Counted from the first letter of the stretch, positions 47,493-57,026 are shown. The stretch is DNA of 64,000 bases from an uncultured Candidatus Entotheonella sp. (GCA_951828535.1 OX639990.1:2653300-2717299), one strand, 5' to 3'. Translations and numbers: made by a program. Notes: a model not told the origin generated them from the sequence alone.

Positions 47493-48218
47493 CTAAGCCG
47501 GGGGAAAGTCGTCCCGCGGCGGCAGACCCGGCATGCTGCCGACGGACATCGGCGTGGTGCTCAGAAAGGGCTCGCCGTGGGCTGCGCCGATCATCCAGCC
47601 GAACCATACCGCCCGCGCTTCCAGGGCGCGCAGGAAGCCGGGCCGGCTCAAGGCCGTCGTGGCAGTCTTCTCGCCTGCCATGAACTGGCTCTCATAGGCC
47701 CGCACCGCGGCCATGCGGCGCTCCCACACGGACGACACGTCCATGATGAACGACGGCGAGAAGGGCGTGTGCAGCAAGTAGTAGTACAGCAGCGGCGGGC
47801 GATACGGCTCGCCGTCGCCGATTTTGCCGACGCCGGCGAAGAAGCAGGCTTCGCGCACCAGATTGCTGGCCCGCGAGTGGTCGGGATGGCGGTCCTCCCA
47901 GTAGGGTGCCAGCACGATGCGCGGGCGCGTTTGGCGGACCACGTCGATGATCGGCATGCGATGGTCCGGGTGGGTGCCGATGCCGCCGTCCGGCAGGCCC
48001 AAGGCAAAACGGGCCGTCAGGCCGAGCAACGCCGTGGCGCGCCGGGTTTCCCGCTCTCTCTGTTCGGGGGTGCCGCGGCTGGATGACTCCCCCGCCGTCA
48101 GGTCTGCCACCGCAACCCGCCAGCCCTTGTCCGCCGCCGCAATCAGACTGCCCCCGCAGCCGAGTTCGACGTCGTCTGGGTGGGGGGCGAACGCCAAGAT
48201 GTCCAACGCCTCTTCCAT
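47493..48218 (-). CDS. bshB1: BshB1-like PIG-L (LmbE) deacetylase
   Basis: The 241-residue zinc deacetylase has the first metal motif APHPDDVELGCGG, then LTAGESSSRGTPEQRERE, and the second metal motif YWEDRHPDHSRASN. These are closest to BshB1, which removes the acetyl group from GlcNAc-malate in bacillithiol synthesis. The ATG at 48218 is 5 nt after the upstream stop and follows a G-rich ribosome-binding site. The BshA-like gene lies on the other strand about 1 kb away. Confidence 0.85.
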   Translation of the reverse strand: MEEALDILAFAPHPDDVELGCGGSLIAAADKGWRVAVADLTAGESSSRGTPEQRERETRRATALLGLTARFALGLPDGGIGTHPDHRMPIIDVVRQTRPRIVLAPYWEDRHPDHSRASNLVREACFFAGVGKIGDGEPYRPPLLYYYLLHTPFSPSFIMDVSSVWERRMAAVRAYESQFMAGEKTATTALSRPGFLRALEARAVWFGWMIGAAHGEPFLSTTPMSVGSMPGLPPRDDFPPA

Positions 48219-48223
48219 ACCTT

Positions 48224-49417
48224 TCAACCCCCCGTGCCCTCCATGAGATAGCGATGCAGCAAGCCGCTGCTGGCTCCGGTGCCGTCGAGTCGCGGCAGCA
48301 GGATAGGTGCGCGGCGCTTGCCGAACACCTGTTGCAGCACCTCCGCCATCACCAGGCCATAGTACGCGCCGGAACTGGCGCCGGCGACGTAGCCGCTCAC
48401 CAGGTCGTTCAGGAAGAGGGTTAGTGACACGTCGGGACTCCAGTCGGCGTCGTCGGCAATGCTGTCGATGGACAAGTGACCGCTGCCCAGATGAAAACGG
48501 TACGCCTCGCCGCATCGGCACCGGGCGGCGGCGAATTGATCGACGCCCTGCGTTTCGCGGCGCAGGCGCAAGCGGCGGCGGCACTCGGTGCAAGACACGT
48601 GCAGCGGCAGGTAGTCGGGCGCCAGCGGCTTGACGTGCGGCTCGATGTCTTGGGTTTTCAGGGCTTCGGCGGCGGCGTTGAAGACGCGGATGGCGTCGTC
48701 GAGGCGGTTGATGAAATCGTTGACTGGCGCCGTGAGCAGGCCGCTGGCGAGAAGCTCGGACACTCGAACAGAGCGGGGATTCAACTCGGCTTGGTTGTTC
48801 AGGAGGAAACAGCTTAAGCGGTGATTCAGGTCGCTGTGCACGCCGGGCGGATCCGGCAGGAGGACGTCCCGCAGCGTGTCCAGGCGCTCCCGGATTCGCG
48901 CGCGCGTCGCTTTTTTGCGCCCGGTGATGGATTGGCTGACGTAGACCTCAAGCTTGGCGAGCGCGTCCCGCACGGCGGCGGGCTCAACGGGGATGAAGCG
49001 CAATTCGCGCACGTCGTTGGCGGCGGGGCAAAGGCGTAGGGAAACCGGTTTGCCGAACACCGTCCACAGCACCCGCAGCATGAGCGGATCGCTGCCGGCC
49101 AGGTCCGTGTCGATCCATAAGAAAAAGGGGAAGCAGGCCGGACGCTGCTCAAGGCCGCGCAGCAAAGCCATGCGGTCTAGCATCGAGGGCGTGCAATCGG
49201 TGTAGAACTGCTGCAATGCGTAAACCGGCTTGCCCTGTGGAGCCTCAAAATAGGCGGCCAGCGCCCCGTTCGCGGGCGCCTGCAGCCGCGCCGCGAATTC
49301 CGCCTCGCAAACAAACATATCCCGCTCAGCCAGGAACGCCACGCCCTCGCTGCAGGCCATTAAATCCTTCAGTTGTCGCATGAGAATCCGGTCGTTTGTC
49401 CCGTGGGTTGGAATCAT
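48224..49417 (-). CDS. Unrecognised protein with C-terminal zinc ribbon, linked to bshB-like gene
   Basis: The ~397-residue protein (ATG at 49417 chosen; a later ATG at 49381 is possible) contains LQQFYTDCTPSMLDRM and ACFPFFLWIDTDLAGSDPLM in the first half. A CTEC...CRC pattern around residues 300-325 is probably a zinc ribbon, followed by VSLTLFLNDLVSGYVAGASSGAYYGLVMAEVLQQV at the C-terminus. I know no named family. It is immediately upstream of and coupled to the BshB-like gene. The canonical third enzyme, BshC, is not recognisable in the window, so a non-homologous role in the same pathway is a guess. Confidence 0.7.
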   Translation of the reverse strand: MIPTHGTNDRILMRQLKDLMACSEGVAFLAERDMFVCEAEFAARLQAPANGALAAYFEAPQGKPVYALQQFYTDCTPSMLDRMALLRGLEQRPACFPFFLWIDTDLAGSDPLMLRVLWTVFGKPVSLRLCPAANDVRELRFIPVEPAAVRDALAKLEVYVSQSITGRKKATRARIRERLDTLRDVLLPDPPGVHSDLNHRLSCFLLNNQAELNPRSVRVSELLASGLLTAPVNDFINRLDDAIRVFNAAAEALKTQDIEPHVKPLAPDYLPLHVSCTECRRRLRLRRETQGVDQFAAARCRCGEAYRFHLGSGHLSIDSIADDADWSPDVSLTLFLNDLVSGYVAGASSGAYYGLVMAEVLQQVFGKRRAPILLPRLDGTGASSGLLHRYLMEGTGG

Positions 49418-49526
49418 TGTCAATCGCAGACTTGTGCAGGCGTACACGCAGACCGGATTGGCGAAGCAAACCGACTGCCCCCGCGTCTTTCCTTGTATAA
49501 CACAAACCTCCCGACCTCCCAAACCC

Positions 49527-49555
49527 CTGTCCACACGGCGCCGAGGCGTTATAAT
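49527..49555 (+). promoter_or_regulatory. Sigma-70 promoter of the large PIG-L gene
   Basis: A perfect TATAAT at 49550-49555 has a weak -35 CTGTCC at 49527-49532, spacer 17 nt. It overlaps an in-frame ATG (49554), arguing that the true translation start is downstream. Confidence 0.55.
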
Positions 49556-49595
49556 GGCCGCGCTCGTAACTCACACCCCACGCATAGGCAACACC

Positions 49596-52217
49596 GTGAC
49601 CGAACACAGCGAATTGACCCATACCTCCGTTTCCCTTCCTCTGTCTCTGCGCGGCCTGCCGGTGGCGGCGCGCGCCCTGATGGTCGGGGCGCATCCGGAC
49701 GACGAGGACAGCGCCCTGCTCGCCGAGTTGACCCTACGTCACGGCGTCCGCACCGCGTACCTGTCGCTCACCCGCGGCGAGGGCGGACAGAATTGCCTGG
49801 GCCCCGAGTCCGGCGCTGCCCTCGGGGTGCTGCGCACCGGCGAATTGCTGGCCTCCCGGCGCTACGACGGCGCCGAGCAGTTGTTCTCGCCGTGCGTCGA
49901 TTTCGGCTACGCCAAACGTGCCGAGGACGCCTTTGCCCACTGGCCGCGCGAGCGTGTGGTAGGCAGCATCGTGCAGGCGATCCGGGCGTTGCAGCCCGAC
50001 GTGGTGATCTCGGTGTGGACCGGCACGCAGATCGACGGGCACGGCCACCATCGGGCGTCCGGCGCCGCCACCCGCGAAGCGTTCGATCTGGCCGGCGATG
50101 CGGCGGCGTTTCCGGAGCAGATGCAAGCCGGGCTGTCTCCCTGGCGGCCAAAGCGTCTCCTGGTGCGGGTGCGGGACGCTGCGCACCAGGTCGCGGACGA
50201 TTTGCACATCAATGTCGGACGTTTCGATCCGGTCCTCGGGCGCTCATGCTTTGAGGTCGCCATGCAGGGCCGCAGCCTGCACCGCTCACAGAACATGGGC
50301 GCCTTGCCGCTGAAGGGCGCCCAGCACGTTGTCTACCGGGTGGCGGCGGGCGCGCCGGTGGCCGGCGGTCAGGACGCTAATCCGCTGGGCGGCCTGCCCG
50401 TTCGGCTGGAGGTCTGGGCGCGGGCGCTCTCTGGCTGGCAAGTCTTGGACCGTCCGGACGTCGTCGCGGCCATTGAATCCGCCGTGCAGCATCTGGACGC
50501 GGCCTGGGCGCAGTTTCACCCGCAGCGGCCTGAGGAGACGGCTCCCATGCTCGCCGCGGCGCTTGCCGCTCTCAGGAAAACCAACCAGATGCTCGACGGG
50601 GGACCACCGGCCTTGCACAGCCGCTTGCGGGAATGTCAGCGGCGCATAGAAGCGGCTTGGCTGCAGACCCACGGCCTTGCCCTCGAGGTGCGGGCGGCAA
50701 AGCCCGACGTGGTTGCCGGCGGCAGCGTGGATGTCGAAGCGGAATTGTTCTTGCGCGGTAACAGCGACGTCACCCTGTCGTCCCTGCAAGCCCGCTCGCA
50801 ACTAGGTTGGCAGGCCGAGTGCCTCGATAATCCGGCGCTCCCATTGAAGGTGTGTAGCGGCGGAAGCGTCACGGCGCGATTCCGCCTCACCGCTCCGCAA
50901 GACGAGGCAACCGCGGTGTCGTCCACCCTGCCACCGTGGCTGCGCCTGCCGCCCGACGGCGACCTGTATCATTTTGACCAGGCGTTGCCGTGCCTGGCGC
51001 CCGCCGCCCTGCCGCCGTTGCAGATCCGGGCGACGCTGCGCACCGGCGATCTGGACATTCCGCTGTCGGCGCCCATTGCGTGGCGCGAGCTCGACCCCGC
51101 TCGCGGAGAATTGAGCCACCCGTTGCGGGTGCGCCCGACCGTCAGCGTCACCGTTTCGCCGAGCCTCATCGTCATGCCCGCATCCCATGCCGCGGCGCCA
51201 ACGGTGGACGTGCAACTGCACGCCCATGCCGCCCGGCGGGGCCGATTGATTCTGCGTGCCTGCGACGGCGGTCAGACGGAAGCGCATGCCCCCGCCGTGC
51301 TCAGCTTGCAAGCTGGCGAGCAGCGCACCGTGCGGCAGGCGCTTCCCATCAATCCCGCTGCGGCCGGCAAACGGATATTTGTCGTGGAATGGCAGGAGGA
51401 AAACAGCCCTCACCCTACCCTTCTCCCAGAGGGAGAGGGAAGGTTCGGCACACCTTCGAAGGCCGTCTCGCGGCTCAGATCGTGGCAGGACGTACGCTAT
51501 CCGCACGTCGAACCGGCGTATTGGTTGGCGCCGGCCGAGGTGTGCGTCAGCATCGTGCCCGTCGAGGTGGCGCCCGGTTTGCGGGTCGGCTATCTGCCGG
51601 GTACCGGCGACGGCGTTGCGGAGGCGCTGAACGCGCTCGGCGTCAGCGTTCAAACGATTGATGAGGACGATTTGCAGAACGGGAGTCTGGCGGGATTCGA
51701 CACGATCGTGGTCGGCGTGCGGGCCCTCGAAACGCGCCCTTCTCTGGCTGCGCATCGCCGGCGGCTGTGGGACTATGCGCGCGCCGGCGGCACGGTGGTG
51801 GTGCAATATCACAAACCGCGCGATGACGGCCCAAGCCGCTTCGTGCCCTTCGACGGTGTCAGCCTGCCGCGTCCGGCTCCAAGGGTGAGCCAAGCCAGCG
51901 CGCCAGTCAGCCTGCTGGCGGCGGACGACCCGCTCCTGAGTTCTCCGAATCGACTGGACACTGAGGATTTCGCCGGCTGGCAACAGGAGCGCGGCCTCTA
52001 TTTCCTCGCTGAATGGCCGCCGCAGATGACACCCCTGCTGGAAAGCGCTGACCCCGACGAGCCGCCCCGGCGCGGCGGGCTGCTGCGCGCCCGGCTAGGC
52101 CACGGCCACTACATCTACTGCGCCTACGCGTTGTTCCGCCAGCTCCCCGCCGGGGTTCCCGGTGCCTACCGGCTGCTGGCCAACCTCGTCAGCGTGCCGC
52201 GCGCCCCCGGCGCCTGA
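49596..52217 (+). CDS. Large PIG-L family deacetylase-like protein
   Basis: The ~873-residue protein has an N-terminal PIG-L/LmbE domain (ALMVGAHPDDEDSALLAEL, LTRGEGGQN, SVWTGTQIDGHGHHRASG) of about 240 residues. The rest is long and beta-rich (probable NEW3/Ig-like segments), ending in a glutamine-amidotransferase-like region (GYLPGTGDGVAEALNALGV, FDTIVVGVRA, DYARAGGTVVVQYHK). The start is uncertain: an ATG at 49554 overlaps the -10 box, so the GTG at 49596 is chosen. A palindromic repeat is inserted in frame at 51407-51443. It is divergent from the zinc-ribbon gene. Confidence 0.8.
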   Translation: MTEHSELTHTSVSLPLSLRGLPVAARALMVGAHPDDEDSALLAELTLRHGVRTAYLSLTRGEGGQNCLGPESGAALGVLRTGELLASRRYDGAEQLFSPCVDFGYAKRAEDAFAHWPRERVVGSIVQAIRALQPDVVISVWTGTQIDGHGHHRASGAATREAFDLAGDAAAFPEQMQAGLSPWRPKRLLVRVRDAAHQVADDLHINVGRFDPVLGRSCFEVAMQGRSLHRSQNMGALPLKGAQHVVYRVAAGAPVAGGQDANPLGGLPVRLEVWARALSGWQVLDRPDVVAAIESAVQHLDAAWAQFHPQRPEETAPMLAAALAALRKTNQMLDGGPPALHSRLRECQRRIEAAWLQTHGLALEVRAAKPDVVAGGSVDVEAELFLRGNSDVTLSSLQARSQLGWQAECLDNPALPLKVCSGGSVTARFRLTAPQDEATAVSSTLPPWLRLPPDGDLYHFDQALPCLAPAALPPLQIRATLRTGDLDIPLSAPIAWRELDPARGELSHPLRVRPTVSVTVSPSLIVMPASHAAAPTVDVQLHAHAARRGRLILRACDGGQTEAHAPAVLSLQAGEQRTVRQALPINPAAAGKRIFVVEWQEENSPHPTLLPEGEGRFGTPSKAVSRLRSWQDVRYPHVEPAYWLAPAEVCVSIVPVEVAPGLRVGYLPGTGDGVAEALNALGVSVQTIDEDDLQNGSLAGFDTIVVGVRALETRPSLAAHRRRLWDYARAGGTVVVQYHKPRDDGPSRFVPFDGVSLPRPAPRVSQASAPVSLLAADDPLLSSPNRLDTEDFAGWQQERGLYFLAEWPPQMTPLLESADPDEPPRRGGLLRARLGHGHYIYCAYALFRQLPAGVPGAYRLLANLVSVPRAPGA
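51407..51443. repeat. In-frame palindromic repeat inside the PIG-L gene, type C
   Basis: It begins CCCTCACCCTACCC and ends in a CTCCC/GGGAG hairpin with a 3-nt loop. It encodes the peptide SPHPTLLPEGEGRF, a peptide often created when this proteobacterial repeat is translated. A related copy is at 54111-54200. Confidence 0.75.
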
Positions 52218-52224
52218 CGCGTCG

Positions 52225-53907
52225 TTACTCGTCCGTCACGCACCCTTCCGAGGCGTTCTTAACGGTCTTGATGTACTTGTACAGCGTACCGCGCGTCGCC
52301 TTGTACGGCGGCATCGTCCATTGCGCCCGCCGTTCCGCCAGCTCGTCATCGCTGAGCGACACCTCAAGGCGGTTCTGCTTGGCGTCGATGGTGACCAGGT
52401 CGCCGTCCTGGATGAGGCCGATGGGGCCGCCCTCCTGCGCCTCCGGCACGATATGGCCGATGATGAAGCCGTGCGAGCCGCCGGAGAAACGTCCGTCGGT
52501 CAGCAGGGCCACGTCGCCGCCGAGCCCGGCACCCATGAGCGCCGAGGTGGGCGTCAACATTTCCGGCATGCCCGGTCCGCCCTTGGGTCCCTCGTAGCGA
52601 ATCACCACCACGTCGCCCTTATTGATCTCGTGCCGCTCGAGGGCGTGCAGCATGTCCTCCTCGGCGTCGAAACACTTGGCCGGGCCGCTGAACACCAGGC
52701 CCTCTTTGCCGGTGATCTTGGCCACCGCGCCGCCGGGCGCCAGGTTGCCTTTGAGGATGCGCAGGTGGCTGGTTTCCTTGATGGGCGATTCCAGCGGCTG
52801 GATGATCTGTTGCCCTTCCTGAAGGCCGGGCAGATCGCGCAGATTCTCGGCAATCGGCTTGCCGGTCACCGTCATGCAATCGCCGTTCAGCAGTTTTTGG
52901 TCCAGCAGGTACTTCATCACCGCCGGGGTGCCGCCGATGGTGTGCAGGTCTTCCATGACGTACTTGCCGCTCGGCTTCAGGTCCGCCAGGTAGGGAATGC
53001 GGTCGCTCATGGCCTGAAAGTCGTCGATGGTGAGTGGCACGTCCACGGCGCGGGCGATGGCGATGAGGTGCAGCACGGCGTTGGTGGAGCCGCCGAGGAC
53101 CATGACCATCACCATGGCATTCTCGAAGGCCTCGCGGGTCATGATGTCGCGGGGCTTGAGGTCCTTCTCCAGCAAGGCGTGGACGGCCTGCCCAGCTTGC
53201 AGGCACTCGGCGATCTTGGCGCGGTCGGTGGCGGGGGTCGAGGAGCTGTAGGGCAGCGACATGCCCATGGCTTCGATGGCCGATGCCATGGTGTTGGCGG
53301 TGTACATGCCGCCGCAGGCGCCGGCGCCGGGGCAGGCATGGCGCACGATGTCCTGGCGCTCGTCGTCGGTGATGGTACTGGCGATGTATTCGCCGTAGCT
53401 CTGGAAGGCGGAGACGATGTCGAGGGTTTTGCCGCCGCTGTGGCCCGGCCGGATGGTGCCGCCGTAGACCATCAGGGCAGGCCGGTTGACGCGCCCCATG
53501 GCCATCATGACGCCGGGCATGTTCTTGTCGCAGCCGGGGATGGTGATGAGGCCGTCGTACCACTGGCCGCCCATGACGGTTTCCACCGAATCGGCGATGA
53601 GGTCGCGCGATTGCAGCGAGAAGCACATGCCGCGGGTACCCATGGACATGCCGTCGGAGACGCCAATGGTGTTGAAGCGCATAGGCACCAGACCGGTGTT
53701 GGCGACCCCCTCCCTGACCGTGGCGGCCAGATCGTTCAGGTGCATGTTGCAAGGGTTGCCCTCGTACCAGACGCTGGCGATGCCGACCTGGGCTTTGTGC
53801 ATGTCCTGCTCGGTCAGCCCGGTGGCGTACAACATGGCCTGCGAGGCGCCCTGCGAGCGGGGCTGGGTGATGTTGGCGCTGATCCGGTTGAGTGGCTGTT
53901 CGCTCAT
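52225..53907 (-). CDS. ilvD: Dihydroxy-acid dehydratase
   Basis: The 560-residue enzyme makes branched-chain 2-oxo acids for isoleucine and valine. Iron-sulfur ligand motifs are clear: [22 protein letters not shown] and [38 protein letters not shown] is the substrate block. The ATG at 53907 has GAAGGGAG upstream; a longer frame extends 135 bp further. The gene is separated from cbbO by a repeat-bearing gap. Confidence 0.95.
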   Translation of the reverse strand: MSEQPLNRISANITQPRSQGASQAMLYATGLTEQDMHKAQVGIASVWYEGNPCNMHLNDLAATVREGVANTGLVPMRFNTIGVSDGMSMGTRGMCFSLQSRDLIADSVETVMGGQWYDGLITIPGCDKNMPGVMMAMGRVNRPALMVYGGTIRPGHSGGKTLDIVSAFQSYGEYIASTITDDERQDIVRHACPGAGACGGMYTANTMASAIEAMGMSLPYSSSTPATDRAKIAECLQAGQAVHALLEKDLKPRDIMTREAFENAMVMVMVLGGSTNAVLHLIAIARAVDVPLTIDDFQAMSDRIPYLADLKPSGKYVMEDLHTIGGTPAVMKYLLDQKLLNGDCMTVTGKPIAENLRDLPGLQEGQQIIQPLESPIKETSHLRILKGNLAPGGAVAKITGKEGLVFSGPAKCFDAEEDMLHALERHEINKGDVVVIRYEGPKGGPGMPEMLTPTSALMGAGLGGDVALLTDGRFSGGSHGFIIGHIVPEAQEGGPIGLIQDGDLVTIDAKQNRLEVSLSDDELAERRAQWTMPPYKATRGTLYKYIKTVKNASEGCVTDE

Positions 53908-54013
53908 GGCATCGCTCCCTTCGTTCGCGCTGCTTGTATCTGTTACGCCCGACTCGCCTCGCTCGCTGTGGCTGGCCTGCGCAGGGGTCGATGACGTGGA
54001 AAATGGAGGCGCA

Positions 54014-54042
54014 AGGGTACGGTAAAGGTGGCGTCTAGTCAA
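54014..54042 (-). promoter_or_regulatory. Weak candidate ilvD promoter
   Basis: On the minus strand TTGACT (54042-54037) and TACCCT (54019-54014) are separated by 17 nt, about 105 bp upstream of the ilvD start. The -10 is poor (3 of 6). Confidence 0.3.
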
Positions 54043-54110
54043 CGCGCGGGCGCCGTTGATAGTGCCTCAGTTTCAAATCTCCCGTCACTTCTGCCGGCGG
54101 CGTCTTCCAG

Positions 54111-54200
54111 CCCTCCCCTGACCCCTCCCAGGGGGAGGGGATTTTCTTCTTGGGGGAATTGCTGCTCCCTCTCCCTTGGGAGAGGGTTGGGGTGAGGGGG
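54111..54200. repeat. Bipartite palindromic element, type C (90 bp)
   Basis: The left arm starts CCCTCCCCTGACCCCTCCC and folds on GGGGGAGGGG. The right arm holds CCCTCTCCCTTGGGAGAGGG and ends GGTGAGGGGG. The arms are inverted relative to each other. The right half is close to the palindrome inside the PIG-L gene. Confidence 0.75.
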
Positions 54201-54228
54201 AAGTTCAAAGTGAGACGCTACCGCGCCG

Positions 54229-56127
54229 TCAGGTAGTGAGGGCGCGGTACAGCACGGGCAGGCGGGCGGGCAGGGTGGCGATGTCGTCCAGGACCTCGTA
54301 GCCGATATCGCCGCACATGGCTTGCAGGTAATCGTGGCCGGCTTTGTCGACGGTGAGGCAGAACGGTGTGATGCCCTGCGCGCGGGACTCGATGAGCGCC
54401 ATGTGGGTGTCGTGAACGGCGTAGGCTTTCTCGGTGCCCTGGCGGCTGTAGCCGCGGTCCTGGGGGCGGCCGTCGCTCAGCAGCAGCAGGATTTTAGTAG
54501 CGGCGGCTTGCGGGGCCAGTTTGCTGACGGCGTGGCGGATGGCGGCCCCCATGCGGGTGGCGTGGCGCGGCGTCACGCGGTCGAGACGGCGTTTGATGCG
54601 GTCGCCGAAGCGCTCCGCTAAGTCCTTGATGACGTAGAAATCCACCCCGTCCCGCCCGTAGCCCGAAAAGCCGTAAATGCCGTAGGTGTCGCCGATGGCC
54701 TCAAGCGCCTGCATAAGCAGCGCGATGCTCTCCTTTTCCAGGTCGATGATGCGGCGCTTGGAACGGCCTGCAGCGCCCCGTGGGCCGGGTACCGTGGGTT
54801 CGGACGGGCTTGGATCGTCGATGTTGAGCGGTTCGGCGGTTGAGGCGCTCATGTCGAGGAGAAACAGAACGGCCACGTCGCGGCGCACCTTGTGGCGGCG
54901 CCAGTAGATTTTGTCGTCCGGCGGCACCCGCATGCGCAGGTCGGCGAGGGCTTCCACGGCGGCATTGAGGTCGAGGTCCTCCCCGTCGGTGAGGCGGGTG
55001 ATCCTGTCGAAGCCCTCCGGCAGGATGGCCTCGAACTGGCGCTTCACGTCGCTTAGCAGGGCGCTGTGCCGTCGCAGCGCTTCGTCGAAGGAGTCGGGGT
55101 TGCCTTCGTCGAGGGTGTGTTCCTTGACGAGACACCAGCGGGGCTTGTAGGCACGGGCCTGGTAGTCCCACTCGGGATAGACGAACGTGCCGGGCTCTCG
55201 GGGTCGCAGCGTTTCCTCAGCGTTGTCATCGTGCTGCGTCGCGCCGCCGCTGGGCGATAAGGAGGCCTCGGGTGGGCCGTCAAGCTGTTGCAGGAACTGC
55301 GGCGGCAGCGTGGAGACGCCGAAGGGCTGGCCTCGCTGTCCGGTGTCCGACGCCAATTCGACGTTGACGGACATGGTAAGCGCCGACGTTTCGGGCTGTT
55401 CGGATGGCTCTGCCGGCGTCTCCGAGAGCTGCTCACCTTGGGCGTCAAGGCGAAAGAAGGGTGCCTGGCAGGCGCCGCGGTAATCGACGGGGTCGGGTGT
55501 GTCGTAGGTGCCGTCGCCGTCTTTCAGAAGGCCGGATAGAACGTCGCAGGTCCGCACGGCGGCCTCAGCCGTGTCTTGCACCGTGGCGCTTGGGTCGTCC
55601 AGAGCGCGGACAATCGCAGTGAGTTCTCGGACAATCGTTTCGCAACCCGTCGGCACGGGCAGACCGATGAAAGTTCCAAGGCCCATGCGGACCAGCAATT
55701 CCAGCATGGCGGTGACCGGCGACGCTGTATCAAAACTTCTGCGACCGTCCAATGTCTCCGCCTGAGCACGCTGCAGCGCCCGCCGCAGACCGGGGTATGC
55801 AAGCGCGATGCGAGCATCCAGACGGCCTTCTTCGAGAATGCTGAAGAGGTCGTAAACGAGGCGCGGCTGCGGAACTCGGCCGAGAAACTTCACGACGCCC
55901 ATACCGCCGAACTCCAGGTGCGCGACCTGGTGCGTCGCCATGACCTTGAGCCAATCGAAATTGTCCTGCCGGTTGTCGTATCGCCCCGTTACGGGTGGCA
56001 GGCAGACGGTCGCACCGCCGAGCGTCCGGGGCGAGTCGGCAGCGTCAACAACCTGAATGTCCGTGCCGGCGAGGGAAAGGCAATAGAGGTGAAGAACGCC
56101 TTGCACGTCCTCAAGATCGACTTGCAC
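54229..56127 (-). CDS. cbbO: CbbO/NorD-type von Willebrand factor A protein
   Basis: The ~632-residue protein has the family N-terminal block MATHQVAHLEFGGMG, a long acidic linker, and a C-terminal VWA domain with the metal site LFLLDMSASTAEP, KRRIIDLEKESIALLMQAL and LLLLSDGRPQD. With the CbbQ-type AAA+ ATPase it forms an activase that removes inhibitors from RuBisCO (NorQ/NorD act likewise on NO reductase). The GTG at 56127, after TAGGGGCC, is chosen; a longer frame overlaps cbbQ and is unlikely. Confidence 0.88.
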   Translation of the reverse strand: MQVDLEDVQGVLHLYCLSLAGTDIQVVDAADSPRTLGGATVCLPPVTGRYDNRQDNFDWLKVMATHQVAHLEFGGMGVVKFLGRVPQPRLVYDLFSILEEGRLDARIALAYPGLRRALQRAQAETLDGRRSFDTASPVTAMLELLVRMGLGTFIGLPVPTGCETIVRELTAIVRALDDPSATVQDTAEAAVRTCDVLSGLLKDGDGTYDTPDPVDYRGACQAPFFRLDAQGEQLSETPAEPSEQPETSALTMSVNVELASDTGQRGQPFGVSTLPPQFLQQLDGPPEASLSPSGGATQHDDNAEETLRPREPGTFVYPEWDYQARAYKPRWCLVKEHTLDEGNPDSFDEALRRHSALLSDVKRQFEAILPEGFDRITRLTDGEDLDLNAAVEALADLRMRVPPDDKIYWRRHKVRRDVAVLFLLDMSASTAEPLNIDDPSPSEPTVPGPRGAAGRSKRRIIDLEKESIALLMQALEAIGDTYGIYGFSGYGRDGVDFYVIKDLAERFGDRIKRRLDRVTPRHATRMGAAIRHAVSKLAPQAAATKILLLLSDGRPQDRGYSRQGTEKAYAVHDTHMALIESRAQGITPFCLTVDKAGHDYLQAMCGDIGYEVLDDIATLPARLPVLYRALTT

Positions 56128-56135
56128 GGCGGCCC

Positions 56136-57026
56136 CTACTCGACGACGGCGCCGACGACTTCGGCGATGCTTTGCTGCAACTCGGCGTCGTCGGTCAGGC
56201 TCCACACCAAGGCCACCTGACAGGCGCGGCGGGCGGATAGCCCCTCTGTCATGAGGCGGCCGGCGTAGATCAGCAAGCGGGTGCTGGCGCCTTCCTGCAG
56301 GCCGTGCTCGCGCAGGTTGCGTACCTTGACGCCAAGCCGCGCCAGGGTTTCGGCCTGGGCGGCGCTGCAACCGCTTTCGCGCTGGATGATGTCGGCCTCG
56401 ATGTGCGGCGGCGGGTAGTCGAACTCGATGGCGATAAAGCGCTGCCGGGTGCTGGGCTTGAGGTCCTTGAAGCTGCTCTGATAGCGCGGGTTGTAGGAGA
56501 CGCACAGCAGAAAGCGGTCGTCCGCTTCGATGACGGAGCCGCGTTTTTCGACGGGCAAGAGGCGTCGGTGATCGGTGAGGGGGTGAATCAGAACCGTGGT
56601 GTCTTTGCGGGCCTCGACCACCTCGTCGAGATAAAGGATGGCACCGGTTTTGACGGCGCGCGTCATGGGGCCGTCAATCCAGCGGGTGCCGGTGGCGTCC
56701 AGCAGGTAGCGCCCGACGAGATCGCTGGCGGTCAGGTCTTCGTGGCAGGCGATGGTGACGAGGGGCAGTTGCATGTCGCCGGACGGCGGCTGATCCTGGT
56801 CGCGCACAACGTGCAACTGCCGGGCCAGTTTCCACGCCATGTACTCAACGAACCGCGTCTTGCCGCAGCCGGTAGGACCCTTCAACAGCACCGGGATGCG
56901 CTGGTTGTATGCTCCGGTGAACAATTCGACCTCGTCAGCAACCGGTCGGTAATACGGCTCGCTGCGCACCACGAAGGCTTCCATGGCGTATTCGCGGTAC
57001 TGCGATTCGGGTGAGGCTTCGGTCAT
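56136..57026 (-). CDS. cbbQ: CbbQ/NorQ-type AAA+ ATPase
   Basis: The 296-residue AAA+ protein has Walker A LLKGPTGCGKTRFVEYMAW, Walker B LYLDEVVEARKDTT, and sensor motifs around CVSYNPRYQSSFKDLKPSTRQRF, which define the CbbQ/NorQ/GpvN family. It lies 8 bp upstream of cbbO. No RuBisCO or nitric oxide reductase gene is in the window, so the target is inferred; the neighbouring fbp and aldolase and a sulfur-oxidising lifestyle favour RuBisCO. Confidence 0.9.
   Translation of the reverse strand: MTEASPESQYREYAMEAFVVRSEPYYRPVADEVELFTGAYNQRIPVLLKGPTGCGKTRFVEYMAWKLARQLHVVRDQDQPPSGDMQLPLVTIACHEDLTASDLVGRYLLDATGTRWIDGPMTRAVKTGAILYLDEVVEARKDTTVLIHPLTDHRRLLPVEKRGSVIEADDRFLLCVSYNPRYQSSFKDLKPSTRQRFIAIEFDYPPPHIEADIIQRESGCSAAQAETLARLGVKVRNLREHGLQEGASTRLLIYAGRLMTEGLSARRACQVALVWSLTDDAELQQSIAEVVGAVVE

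Larger units (their letters stand above)
53908..54228. other. 321-bp gap between ilvD and cbbO
   Basis: It contains a possible ilvD promoter (54014-54042) and a 90-bp bipartite palindrome (54111-54200). I see no gene. Confidence 0.6.

Noticed and set aside
48219-48593. Longer start for the BshB-like deacetylase
   Set aside because: The extra residues are antisense-like, arginine-rich and overlap the zinc-ribbon gene; a ribosome-binding site supports 48218.
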